From positions 1 to 33,493 of the forward strand of contig JAHBVI010000074.1 of NCBI GenBank assembly GCA_019637635.1: a DNA stretch of 33,493 bases, written 5' to 3'. Made by a program: the position numbers and the translations under genes. Position 1 is the stretch's first letter, and each line of letters starts with the position of its first letter. The notes beneath the pieces were generated by a model, which saw only the letters and a list, made by a program, of their open reading frames with translations, searched no databases and was not told the origin of the DNA. This document shows, piece after piece, positions 15,333 to 21,918 of this stretch. This stretch comes from Anaerolineae bacterium (GTDB taxonomy: Bacteria > Chloroflexota > Anaerolineae > Promineifilales > Promineifilaceae).

Positions 15333-15408
15333 CCGGTAATCGGTCATCAGTTATCGGTAATCGGTGATCAAGCCGCGACCGATAACCGGTTACCGATTAC
15401 CGATTACC
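15332..15408. repeat. Compound inverted repeat of the TAATCGGTAA family
   Basis: Repeated GGTAATCGGT words (from 15334) face the reverse words ACCGATAA and ACCGATTACC (15378-15408). TTATCGGT at 15351 pairs with ACCGATAA at 15378-15385. The repeat ends 3 bp before the start codon of the patatin-like gene and replaces its ribosome site. Related words occur at 16222-16245 and 33054-33108. Confidence 0.75.
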
Positions 15409-15411
15409 TCT

Positions 15412-16239
15412 ATGAAACTCGGCTTAGTTCTCGGCGGGGGTGGGGCCAGAGGTGCAGCGCACATTGGTGTGCTGCTGGAACTAGAGCGCCTGGGGCTGCG
15501 GCCAGACCTGGTGGTGGGCACCAGCATTGGCGGCCTGTTAGGGGCGCTGCTGGCGGCAGGGCTGTCGGCCGAGGAGATGCTGGACTTTTTCCAGCAGTTC
15601 AACCTGGAGCAGCTATACCGCCCGGCCGATCTGCGTGTCCCGGCGCTGGTGAGCAACCGGCGCGTGGAGAAGCGGCTGGAAAAAGCTATCGGGCGGCCAA
15701 CGTTTGCCGACCTCAAATTGCCGCTGGCGGTAATCGCCACCGACCTGGTATCGCGCCAGGAGGTGGTGTTGCAGGAGGGGGATGTGGTCACGGCCGTACT
15801 CGCCACCATTGCTATCCCCGTGGCTCTGCCGCCGGTAGAAATGGGCGATATGATCCTGGTGGATGGCGGCGTGAAAAATAATACCCCGTTTAACGTGGCC
15901 CGGCAGTTGGGGGCGGCGTATGTGCTGGCGGTAGACCTGACCAATACGGATCCCTATGCACCGATGTGGCGGTACGGCCGTACCGGCCCGCTCACCAAAG
16001 CGGCCGAATTGGTGCAGCGCAATGAGCTATGGTGGGTGCTGGCGGCCACGCTGGATGTGATTACCACCCAAAACATGGAAAAAAACCTGGCCGAAACCCC
16101 CCCTGACTTATTATTGCAACCGGAGATTGGGACAATTGGCCTGTTTGATTTTCATCGCTGGCAGGAAGGGGTCTCGGCGGGAAGGACGGCCGTGTGGCAG
16201 GCGGAGCATGTGTTACAAGAGGTAATCGGTAAACGGTAA
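15412..16239 (+). CDS. Patatin-like phospholipase, RssA type
   Basis: A 275-residue patatin-family serine hydrolase. MKLGLVLGGGGARGAAHIGVL holds the oxyanion-hole GGGGARG (8-14). The nucleophile elbow is GTSIG (Ser38), and the catalytic Asp is in DGGVKNNTPF (Asp151). Length and motifs match the bacterial RssA/YchK group, cytosolic acyl-hydrolases of uncertain substrate. The frame extends to an ATG at 15364, but that stretch is translated repeat (KPRPITGYRLPITS), so the start at 15412, where homology begins, is preferred. There is no Shine-Dalgarno. The stop codon at 16237 lies within further TAATCGGTAA repeat words. Confidence 0.88.
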   Translation: MKLGLVLGGGGARGAAHIGVLLELERLGLRPDLVVGTSIGGLLGALLAAGLSAEEMLDFFQQFNLEQLYRPADLRVPALVSNRRVEKRLEKAIGRPTFADLKLPLAVIATDLVSRQEVVLQEGDVVTAVLATIAIPVALPPVEMGDMILVDGGVKNNTPFNVARQLGAAYVLAVDLTNTDPYAPMWRYGRTGPLTKAAELVQRNELWWVLAATLDVITTQNMEKNLAETPPDLLLQPEIGTIGLFDFHRWQEGVSAGRTAVWQAEHVLQEVIGKR

Positions 16240-16256
16240 TTGGTGAGTCCACTGAA

Positions 16257-16316
16257 AGAAGTTCAACTTTTTGTCATCAACTGGAAATTTCTGTCGAGAA
16301 GAAAAGTTGAACTTCT
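16257..16316. repeat. Inverted repeat of the AGAAGTTCAACTT family
   Basis: AGAAGTTCAACTTTT (16257-16271) pairs perfectly with 16302-16316 around 30 nt. The same arm word forms the tight dyad at 26816-26849. It lies between the convergent patatin-like and toxin genes. Confidence 0.87.
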
Positions 16317-16353
16317 GGTCTTGAAGGGCTTTTTTCAGCCCACTCATTGGTGA

Positions 16354-16770
16354 TCAGTAATTGCGGTTTAGAGAGAGACAGTCTGCAATCAAGGTGGGCA
16401 AATTGGGGGCAGTAAAGGTGATGCCACGAGCAGGTAGACGATTGTGTTTAATGTCTGGAGGCGCATGATAATGGTGTGGAAATGTTGGGGCTAACAAAGG
16501 ATTTTCTGGATGGGGTTGCGCGTCATACCAACGGATTTTTTCCCCTTCGGCGTACACAGCATAACTGTAATCCAGAATTTCTCCATCGCTTAAGTCGAGA
16601 TACTCAAATATCCGTAGCTCAAGCCCATTAAGAAAATAAATACTGCCTCGAATGAATGCTGTTTTGGCGCTGTTACTATACAAATGAACAGTCGAGTGAG
16701 ATATTTCAGGATATTGCTCGACTAACGAATAGAGTAGCTTTTCGTAGTCAGCAGCAGAAAAGGTGGTCAT
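16354..16770 (-). CDS. Probable TumE-type toxin (DUF6516-like)
   Basis: A 138-residue protein with the pattern of the DUF6516/TumE family: a strand-rich core GSIYFLNGLELRIFEYLDL, then YSYAVYAEGEKIRWYDAQPHPE and TFPHHYHAPPDIK. The His-rich PHPE...FPHHYH motif is the family hallmark. TumE proteins are annotated as toxins of toxin-antitoxin pairs; the biochemical target is not evident from the sequence. The start ATG at 16770 overlaps the stop of the upstream 101-residue gene as ATGA, indicating translational coupling; there is no separate ribosome site. AT content is somewhat higher than in neighbouring genes, compatible with transfer. Confidence 0.68.
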   Translation of the reverse strand: MTTFSAADYEKLLYSLVEQYPEISHSTVHLYSNSAKTAFIRGSIYFLNGLELRIFEYLDLSDGEILDYSYAVYAEGEKIRWYDAQPHPENPLLAPTFPHHYHAPPDIKHNRLPARGITFTAPNLPTLIADCLSLNRNY

Positions 16771-17072
16771 GAGCGTACAGTTAGGAACGGTTCGGCTGGA
16801 CGTAAACGCAAGAGCGGCGTGTTTTGTTGCTTTAGGGCAGTTACCCGTTCATCGGAAATCTGTTTTAAGGCGGATTGTCGCTTGGCCCACAGTTTATAAT
16901 GGCCGGCCCACTCAGCAAATTCTTCTCCATGTTCGCCATCGTCTAACAAGCCATGGCTATATAGTTCATAGAAATGCTCTGAACTGAGCCAGTAACGTCG
17001 TTCAAATTTATGCAGGCCGTGTTCAGCAACCTGTAAATCTTCCAAAATATCGCTTAAAGTTAGAGTCGTCAT
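16767..17072 (-). CDS. Probable antitoxin partner of the TumE-like toxin
   Basis: A 101-residue, mostly helical charged protein with no family I can name from sequence alone. It contains YWLSSEHFYELYSHGLLDDGEHGEEFAEWAGHYKLW (seen in parts), an amphipathic helix-loop-acidic segment. It is called an antitoxin from context: first gene of a two-gene unit, small, translationally coupled by ATGA to the toxin-like gene. AAGG before the ATG at 17072 is a plausible ribosome site. A TTGACT-17-TAAGAT promoter lies upstream. A palindrome GTGTACAC (17073-17080) between ribosome site and start could be an autoregulatory site; that is inference. Confidence 0.6.
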   Translation of the reverse strand: MTTLTLSDILEDLQVAEHGLHKFERRYWLSSEHFYELYSHGLLDDGEHGEEFAEWAGHYKLWAKRQSALKQISDERVTALKQQNTPLLRLRPAEPFLTVRS

Positions 17073-17105
17073 GTGTACACCTTACTTAAATGATCAGGCA
17101 AATCC

Positions 17106-17134
17106 ATCTTACAGGCAGACGGATTGCAAGTCAA
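17106..17134 (-). promoter_or_regulatory. Promoter of the toxin-antitoxin pair
   Basis: On the minus strand TTGACT (17134-17129), a 17-bp spacer and TAAGAT (17111-17106) precede the antitoxin start at 17072. TGATCA palindromes flank it at 17091-17096 and 17151-17156. Confidence 0.65.
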
Positions 17135-17180
17135 TTTACTCACAAAGGCATGATCAAGATGTAGGCAACAGGAGGCCAAA

Positions 17181-17921
17181 ATGATTGCAATGGGCATAGA
17201 CATCGGCGGGTCGGGGATTAAGGGGGCGTTGGTAAATACGGAGACGGGGGAACTGGTGAGCGAGCGCATCCGCATAGATACACCCAATCCGGCCACGCCA
17301 GAGGCTTGTATTCAAGTTATTCGCCAGATTACGAAAACGCTGAATTACGAAGGGCCAATGGGAGTGGGCATTCCGGGCATCGCTATTCAGGGCGTGTTGT
17401 ACAGCGCGGCCAACATTGACAAGGGGTGGATTGGCTTTAATGCGCAGGAAGCAATTGCACGGGAGACGGGGTGTAAGGCCGTTGTCCATAACGATGCCGA
17501 CGTAGCCGCTCTGGCCGAGCATCATTTTGGCGCGGGACACAACCAGAAAGGGGTGGTGATGATGTTCACCCTGGGTACAGGCATTGGGTCGGCGCTGTTT
17601 CTGGACGGCCGTCTCGTCCCCAACATGGAACTGGGCCACCTCTACCTGCGCAGCATGAAGGTAGACGCCGAGGGGTACACATCTGACCGCATCCGCACAG
17701 AGAAAAAATTGAAATGGCAACAGTGGGGCGAACGGCTCAACGTCTACTTTCAGCACATCGAGTTTCTTTTTTCGCCGGAATTGATCATTATCGGCGGCGG
17801 GGTGAGCAAAAAACATGACAAGTTCTTCCCCTACATCCAGACGCGGGCCAGACTTGTGCCGGCCGAACTGCGTAATGAGGCAGGGATTGTGGGGGCGGCG
17901 GTCACGGCCGTAGCGGAATGA
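17181..17921 (+). CDS. ppgK: Polyphosphate glucokinase
   Basis: A 246-residue ROK-fold kinase of the PPGK type, which phosphorylates glucose at C6 using polyphosphate (and often ATP). Motifs are the phosphate loop MGIDIGGSGIKGALV (4-18), VGIPG (62-66), the catalytic HNDADVAAL with Asp105, and LGTGIGSALF (131-140). It lacks the ROK zinc Cys cluster, as expected for PPGK, and has the typical LNVYFQHIEFLFSPELIIIGGGVSKKHDKFFPY tail (seen in parts). AGGAGG at 17170-17175 fixes the start at 17181. It opens a rightward gene pair with the Uma2 gene and is divergent from the toxin-antitoxin unit. Confidence 0.92.
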   Translation: MIAMGIDIGGSGIKGALVNTETGELVSERIRIDTPNPATPEACIQVIRQITKTLNYEGPMGVGIPGIAIQGVLYSAANIDKGWIGFNAQEAIARETGCKAVVHNDADVAALAEHHFGAGHNQKGVVMMFTLGTGIGSALFLDGRLVPNMELGHLYLRSMKVDAEGYTSDRIRTEKKLKWQQWGERLNVYFQHIEFLFSPELIIIGGGVSKKHDKFFPYIQTRARLVPAELRNEAGIVGAAVTAVAE

Positions 17922-17933
17922 GCAGGCAAACAG

Positions 17934-17967
17934 GTGATGGGGTGATGGGGTGATGAGGTGATATAAT
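17934..17967 (+). promoter_or_regulatory. 8-bp tandem repeat fused to a TATAAT box upstream of the Uma2 gene
   Basis: GTGATGGG, GTGATGGG, GTGATGAG and GTGAT run head to tail from 17934 to 17962 and merge into TATAAT (17962-17967), 22 bp before the gene. No -35 hexamer is seen at 17 bp. Changes in repeat number would move any upstream element relative to the -10. Confidence 0.55.
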
Positions 17968-17988
17968 CGGGATTGTGAGGTAATACCT

Positions 17989-18666
17989 ATGAGTACAATA
18001 CCTGTTTCACCAGTTGAAGAAGCGGCCATCCAGTCGCCGCTCAAGATGAGCTACGAAGAGTTCCTGGCCTGGGCCAACGAGGACACCCATGCCGAATGGG
18101 TAGATGGGGAGGTTGTTTTACATATGCCGGCTAAAAATCCACACCAGACATTGGTTGAATTTCTGCACCAGCTTTTGAACCTTTATGCCATTGTTCACCT
18201 GTTAGGGCGGGTGCGCATCGCCCCTTTTGAACTGAAATTGGCGCCGGATGGCCCCTCTCGTGAGCCAGACCTGATGTTTATAGCCGCTGCCAACCTGGAA
18301 CGGTTGACAAACGAACGGGTTGAAGGGGCGCCCGATTTGATTATCGAGGTTGTTTCCAGTGACAGCGTGCATCGGGATCGGGTGGATAAGTTTGATGAGT
18401 ATGAAGCTGGCGGGGTGTTGGAGTATTGGATATTGGATAATCGCCCCCGACGGCAGCGGGCGCAATTTTACCGGCTAAATGAAGATGGGCTGTACCAAGC
18501 GATGATGGTAGGGTCAGATGGGGTCTTCCATTCGGAGGTGCTGCCTGGTTTCTGGCTGCGGGTGGAATGGTTGTGGGCGGAGCAGCCAGATTTGCTGCGG
18601 GCGCTGGCGGAGCTGATCGGCCCGGACGAAATGAGCCGCGCTCTGCGCCTGGCTTTGCAGGATTAA
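17989..18666 (+). CDS. Uma2 family (DUF820) putative endonuclease
   Basis: A 225-residue protein of the Uma2/DUF820 family, which has a PD-(D/E)XK nuclease-like fold. Features are MSYEEFLAWANEDTHAEWVDGEVV at the N-terminus, REPDLMFI (Asp94), then PDLIIEVVSSDSVHRDRVDKFDEYEAGGVLEYWILD (Glu120 and Lys134 as candidate active-site residues; seen in parts). The family is abundant in cyanobacteria and Chloroflexota and its role is not settled; links to mobile elements or defence have been proposed. GAGG lies about 8 nt before the ATG at 17989. The C-terminal 40 residues are an extra helix-rich tail. Confidence 0.9.
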   Translation: MSTIPVSPVEEAAIQSPLKMSYEEFLAWANEDTHAEWVDGEVVLHMPAKNPHQTLVEFLHQLLNLYAIVHLLGRVRIAPFELKLAPDGPSREPDLMFIAAANLERLTNERVEGAPDLIIEVVSSDSVHRDRVDKFDEYEAGGVLEYWILDNRPRRQRAQFYRLNEDGLYQAMMVGSDGVFHSEVLPGFWLRVEWLWAEQPDLLRALAELIGPDEMSRALRLALQD

Positions 18667-18680
18667 GGCGTCAAACGCCA

Positions 18681-18713
18681 AGACGTCCGATTTCTCCAGG
18701 AAATCGGATGTCT
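18681..18713. repeat. Inverted repeat downstream of the Uma2 gene
   Basis: AGACGTCCGATTTC (18681-18694) pairs with GAAATCGGATGTCT (18700-18713), with one G-T wobble, around TCCAG. Confidence 0.75.
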
Positions 18714-18740
18714 GAGCCACGCAAAATAGACCATGTTACG

Positions 18741-18763
18741 ACGCACGTTCCGTGCGTTTTTTT
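18741..18763 (+). terminator. Rho-independent terminator of the ppgK-Uma2 unit
   Basis: ACGCACG-ttc-CGTGCGT (18741-18757) runs directly into T7 (18757-18763). This is a textbook terminator on the plus strand, 75 bp after the Uma2 stop. Confidence 0.88.
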
Positions 18764-18778
18764 GTCTCAGTGACACAT

Positions 18779-18842
18779 AGTGCCAGGCAAGGCGCTGTAC
18801 GACATTGGTCAGGCAAAATGGTTTTGCCCCTTGCCTGGCACT
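18779..18842. repeat. Inverted repeat of the AGTGCCAGGCA family upstream of the ROK gene
   Basis: AGTGCCAGGCAAGG (18779-18792) pairs with 18829-18842; an inner hairpin GGCAAAA-tgg-TTTTGCC lies at 18812-18828. Length (64 bp) and termini match the 63-bp element at 10859-10921. Both sit shortly upstream of a strong TTGACA promoter. Confidence 0.88.
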
Positions 18843-18882
18843 GCCCGCACAAAAACCCACACACCGATTAGCCTGTTTTCCA

Positions 18883-18911
18883 TTGACACATGGTATATTG
18901 CCTGTTACACT
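18883..18911 (+). promoter_or_regulatory. Promoter of the ROK regulator gene
   Basis: A perfect TTGACA (18883-18888), a 17-bp spacer and TACACT (18906-18911), with TG at the extended -10 position. The start codon is about 49 bp downstream of the -10. Confidence 0.85.
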
Positions 18912-18916
18912 TCTTA

Positions 18917-18935
18917 GTAAGTTTAGTTGACTTAC
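18917..18935 (+). promoter_or_regulatory. Candidate ROK operator overlapping the transcription start
   Basis: GTAAGT-ttagttg-ACTTAC is an inverted repeat with perfect 6-bp arms, starting 6 bp after the -10 box. A repressor bound here would block the promoter. The spacing and TA-rich half-sites resemble operators of ROK repressors, so autoregulation by the downstream gene product is the simplest reading. Confidence 0.6.
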
Positions 18936-18959
18936 AAAGATGGATGACCTGGGGCACAC

Positions 18960-20105
18960 ATGCAAAAAGCCACCCACCAACTGACCAAACAACATAACTC
19001 CCGCCTCATTTTGAAGATGATTTATGAGCAACAGGAGATCAGCCGGGCTGATATTGCCCGCGAGACGAATCTGACGCGCACCACCGTTTCCAGCATTGTG
19101 GCCGACCTGATGGATGAGGGGCTGGTGCGGGAAACGGGCCTTGGCCCCTCCATTGGCGGCAAACCGCCGCGCCTGCTGCGGCTGGCGGAGGATGCCCGGC
19201 AGTTGCTCTGCCTGGATTTGAGCGCCAGTTATTTCCGGGGGGCGCTGGTCAATTTGCGCGGGGAGATGTCGCAGCGAGTGGATGTGGCTGTAGACGGCCG
19301 TACCGCCGCCGCCGCCCTCGCCCTTGTCCATGATTTAATCAGCCAGCTACAGTCTCGCACCAATGCCCCCCTGTTGGGCATTGGCATTGGCACGCCTGGC
19401 CTGGTGGACGCTGCCTGTGGCATTGTGCTGAATGCGGTCAACCTGGGCTGGCATGATCTTCCCTTGCGCGCACTGCTGGAAGAGCGGTATGGCCTGCCGG
19501 TGTACGTGGGCAATGACAGCCACGTGGCGGCGCTGGCCTCTTACTCCTTTGATCCGCACGACACGGATAACCTGGTGCTAATTAAAGCCGGGCGGGGTAT
19601 TGGCGCGGGCATTGTCCTGAACGGGCAGCTTTTTGTGGGGGATGGCTTTGGCGCGGGTGAAATTGGGCACGTGACGGTGGTGGAAGAGGGCGAATTGTGC
19701 AGTTGTGGCCATCGCGGCTGCCTGGAAACGGTTGCCAGTATTCGCGGCATTTTGCGGCAGGTCACGGCCGTGACCGGGCAACCCGACCCCACCTGGGAAG
19801 AAGTGATACAGGCGGCGCAGGCCGGCGACGGCCGTATCCACACCATTATGTACCAGGCCGGGGCGCACCTGGGCACGGCCGTCGCCCATCTCATTGGCAT
19901 CCTGAACACGCGGCACATTGTCATTGCCGGGCAGTTAACCAGAGCGGGTGAACCATTTTTAGCAGGGGTACAGACGGCCGTCAGCCAGCGGGTATTGCCT
20001 GCGATGGCCGCCGGCACCCACATCAGTTACACCACATTAGGCGATGACGTGGTACTGATGGGCGCTTCGGCGCTGGTGCTGAAGCAGCAGTTAGGGGTCA
20101 TTTGA
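18960..20105 (+). CDS. ROK family transcriptional repressor (NagC/XylR type)
   Basis: A 381-residue regulator with an N-terminal MarR-like winged helix (about 10-65; ISRADIARETNLTRTTVSSIVADLMDEGLV) and a ROK sugar-binding domain: GIGIGTPG (141-148), GNDSHVAAL, GAGEIGHVTV (231-240) and the zinc motif CSCGHRGCLET (Cys247, 249, 254). Family knowledge suggests that it releases DNA on binding a sugar or sugar phosphate. Adjacent NagZ, NagA and SIS genes point to GlcNAc or GlcNAc-6-P as effector; this is inference. It has its own promoter and a candidate operator at 18917-18935. A large hairpin at the stop codon separates it from nagZ. The ribosome site before 18960 is weak. Confidence 0.9.
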   Translation: MQKATHQLTKQHNSRLILKMIYEQQEISRADIARETNLTRTTVSSIVADLMDEGLVRETGLGPSIGGKPPRLLRLAEDARQLLCLDLSASYFRGALVNLRGEMSQRVDVAVDGRTAAAALALVHDLISQLQSRTNAPLLGIGIGTPGLVDAACGIVLNAVNLGWHDLPLRALLEERYGLPVYVGNDSHVAALASYSFDPHDTDNLVLIKAGRGIGAGIVLNGQLFVGDGFGAGEIGHVTVVEEGELCSCGHRGCLETVASIRGILRQVTAVTGQPDPTWEEVIQAAQAGDGRIHTIMYQAGAHLGTAVAHLIGILNTRHIVIAGQLTRAGEPFLAGVQTAVSQRVLPAMAAGTHISYTTLGDDVVLMGASALVLKQQLGVI

Positions 20106-20140
20106 GCGGAGATTGAAACAATTTTCAATCTCCGCTCAAA
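20101..20140. terminator. 18-bp hairpin at the ROK gene stop
   Basis: Perfect arms at 20101-20118 and 20123-20140 around CAAT. The ROK stop codon lies in the left arm. There is no T-tract after the stem on the plus strand, so attenuation rather than full termination before nagZ is possible. The arm contains GGAGATTG, related to the 3700 and 21865 families. Confidence 0.6.
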
Positions 20141-20179
20141 TCATTAGCCAAGACACAATGTTTGTTGGCAAGGGGGTAA

Positions 20180-21859
20180 ATGGTCATTATGATAAGTTTT
20201 TACCCGGAAACAGTGATTAGGAATGATGTGGTGGAGAAGAGATTTCCGTTTGAAAAAGAAGAACCGCCGGAAAAGCTAACCTGGACGCCGACCAATGACC
20301 CTGCCCAGGTGGGCTATCAACTGCTGGTGGCCTTTGCGGGTACGGCAGCGCCGCCGCGCCTGCTGGACTGGTTGAGAACACGGCCGTTAGGCGGCATCAC
20401 CCTTTTCCGTTATCGTAATATAGAAAATCCCTGCCAGGTGCGGCAGCTGACAGCCGCTTTACAGCAGGCCGCCCGCGCCGCCGGGCAGCCGCCGCTGCTC
20501 ATCTGCGCCGACCAGGAAGGGGGGCAGCTTAACGCCCTGGGGCCGGCCATGACCCCTTTCCCCGGTAATATGGCCCTGGGCGCGGTGGGCGACGCCGACC
20601 TGGCCTTCCGTGTTGGCCTGGCGCTGGGGCGTGAATGTGCCGCGTTGGGCGTGAATGTCAATTACGCCCCCAGTTGTGACGTGAACAGCAATCCGCAAAA
20701 CCCGGTCATCGGCGCCCGCTCCTTTGGCGAAAATCCGGCGCTGGTCGGCGAACTGGCGGCGGCGATGGCCCAGGGCATTCAAGCGGCGGGTGTGGTCAGC
20801 GTCGCCAAACATTTTCCGGGGCACGGCGACACCGTTTCCGACTCGCATCATGGCATTCCGGTGGTGGCGCATGATGAAAAACGGTTGTGGGAAGTGGAGC
20901 TACGGCCGTTCCGTACCGTCATTGAATCCGGGACCAAAATGGTGATGACGGCTCACGTGGGGCTGCCAGCGCTGCACGACGGCCGTGTCCTGCCCGCCAC
21001 CCTCTCTCCCACCGTCTTACAAGGGTTGCTGCGCCAAAAGCTGGCCTTCCAGGGCGTCATTGTCAGCGACGCCATGGATATGGCCGCCATCACCCAGGGG
21101 GCAGGGTTGGCCGACGACGTGCGGCGGGCGGCGCAGGCCGGAGTGGACATGCTGTTGATGACCGACGATCCCACCACGCAAGAGACCGCTTATCACGCCC
21201 TGCTCAATGGCCTGGAAACAGGCGTCATCAACCAGGCTGCCACGAACGCTTCGGTGCAGCGCATCCTGGCCTTGAAGCAGTGGGTAGCGGTGCAAAGGCA
21301 GCCGGACCTGGCGGTAATTGGCTGTGAAGAACACCGCCGGCTGGCGCAGGAAGTGGGCAACCGCTCGGTGACGTTGGTGCGTGACGAGGCTGGTCTGCTG
21401 CCGCTGCGGGTGCCGGTGGACGGCCGTATCGCCGTTATTCTGCCCACCTTCCAAAACCTGACCCCCGCCGACACTTCCGCTTCGGAAAAGATGACGTTGG
21501 GGCGGGCGCTGCGCCGCTACCACCCCTATGTGGATGAATATGTGATCCCCCAACAGCCGGACGAATCGCACATCAGCGCCTTCCGCGCACGGGCTGGGCA
21601 GTATGATCTGGTCATCGTGGGCACCATGGAAGCAAGCCGCCAACCGGCGCAGGCGGAAATGGTGAATGTGCTGTTAGATGCGGGCGCGCCGCTGATTACC
21701 GTCGCCCTGCGCACGCCGTATGACCTGGCGGCCTATCCCCGCGCCCACACCCACATTTGCACCTACAGCATCCAGGAACCGGCCATGCGCGCCCTGGCCG
21801 CGGCATTGTGGGGGAAAATATCGTTTCAAGGTAAACTGCCGGTGCGGATAGCAGAGTGA
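20180..21859 (+). CDS. nagZ: Glycoside hydrolase family 3, NagZ-like beta-N-acetylhexosaminidase
   Basis: A 559-residue GH3 enzyme. The catalytic (beta/alpha)8 domain spans about 40-365. It includes CADQEGGQLNAL, the NagZ-defining loop KHFPGHGDTVSDSHHGIP (210-227; Asp221/His223 as general acid-base dyad) and VSDAMDM, with Asp297 as likely nucleophile. A C-terminal GH3 domain (about 385-555) with YDLVIVGTMEASRQPAQAEMV follows, so it is longer than the single-domain E. coli enzyme. There is no signal peptide, suggesting cytosolic cleavage of GlcNAc from muropeptides or chitobiose. A 35-residue N-terminal extension is unusual. The start is either 20180 or the ATG at 20189; AGGGGG at 20171-20176 fits neither spacing well. 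Confidence 0.88.
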   Translation: MVIMISFYPETVIRNDVVEKRFPFEKEEPPEKLTWTPTNDPAQVGYQLLVAFAGTAAPPRLLDWLRTRPLGGITLFRYRNIENPCQVRQLTAALQQAARAAGQPPLLICADQEGGQLNALGPAMTPFPGNMALGAVGDADLAFRVGLALGRECAALGVNVNYAPSCDVNSNPQNPVIGARSFGENPALVGELAAAMAQGIQAAGVVSVAKHFPGHGDTVSDSHHGIPVVAHDEKRLWEVELRPFRTVIESGTKMVMTAHVGLPALHDGRVLPATLSPTVLQGLLRQKLAFQGVIVSDAMDMAAITQGAGLADDVRRAAQAGVDMLLMTDDPTTQETAYHALLNGLETGVINQAATNASVQRILALKQWVAVQRQPDLAVIGCEEHRRLAQEVGNRSVTLVRDEAGLLPLRVPVDGRIAVILPTFQNLTPADTSASEKMTLGRALRRYHPYVDEYVIPQQPDESHISAFRARAGQYDLVIVGTMEASRQPAQAEMVNVLLDAGAPLITVALRTPYDLAAYPRAHTHICTYSIQEPAMRALAAALWGKISFQGKLPVRIAE

Positions 21860-21864
21860 ATGAA

Positions 21865-21915
21865 GAGATTGGAGATTGACGATTGACCAATCTCTAATCT
21901 CCAATCTCCAATCTC
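21865..21915. repeat. Inverted repeat of the GATTGGAGATT family between nagZ and nagA
   Basis: GAGATTGGAGATT (21865-21877) pairs with AATCTCCAATCTC in two overlapping registers (21896-21908 and 21903-21915). The right arm ends 3 bp before the nagA start, leaving no room for a ribosome site. Same family as 3700-3738. Confidence 0.82.
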
Positions 21916-21918
21916 CCC

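Noticed and set aside
15364..15411. Upstream in-frame extension of the patatin-like gene
   Set aside because: The 16 extra residues are translated inverted repeat, and patatin homology starts exactly at the ATG at 15412.
16317..16340. GGGCT-ttttttc-AGCCC as terminator of the toxin or patatin-like gene
   Set aside because: The T-run lies in the loop rather than after the stem on either strand, so it does not fit a rho-independent terminator.
17934..17962. CRISPR-like array
   Set aside because: The 8-bp units are directly adjacent without spacers. No region of the window shows regularly spaced direct repeats with unique spacers.
17154..18044. 296-codon open frame on the minus strand over ppgK
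   Set aside because: It lies opposite the well-supported ppgK gene, has no recognisable family features, and reads through the tandem-repeat and promoter region.
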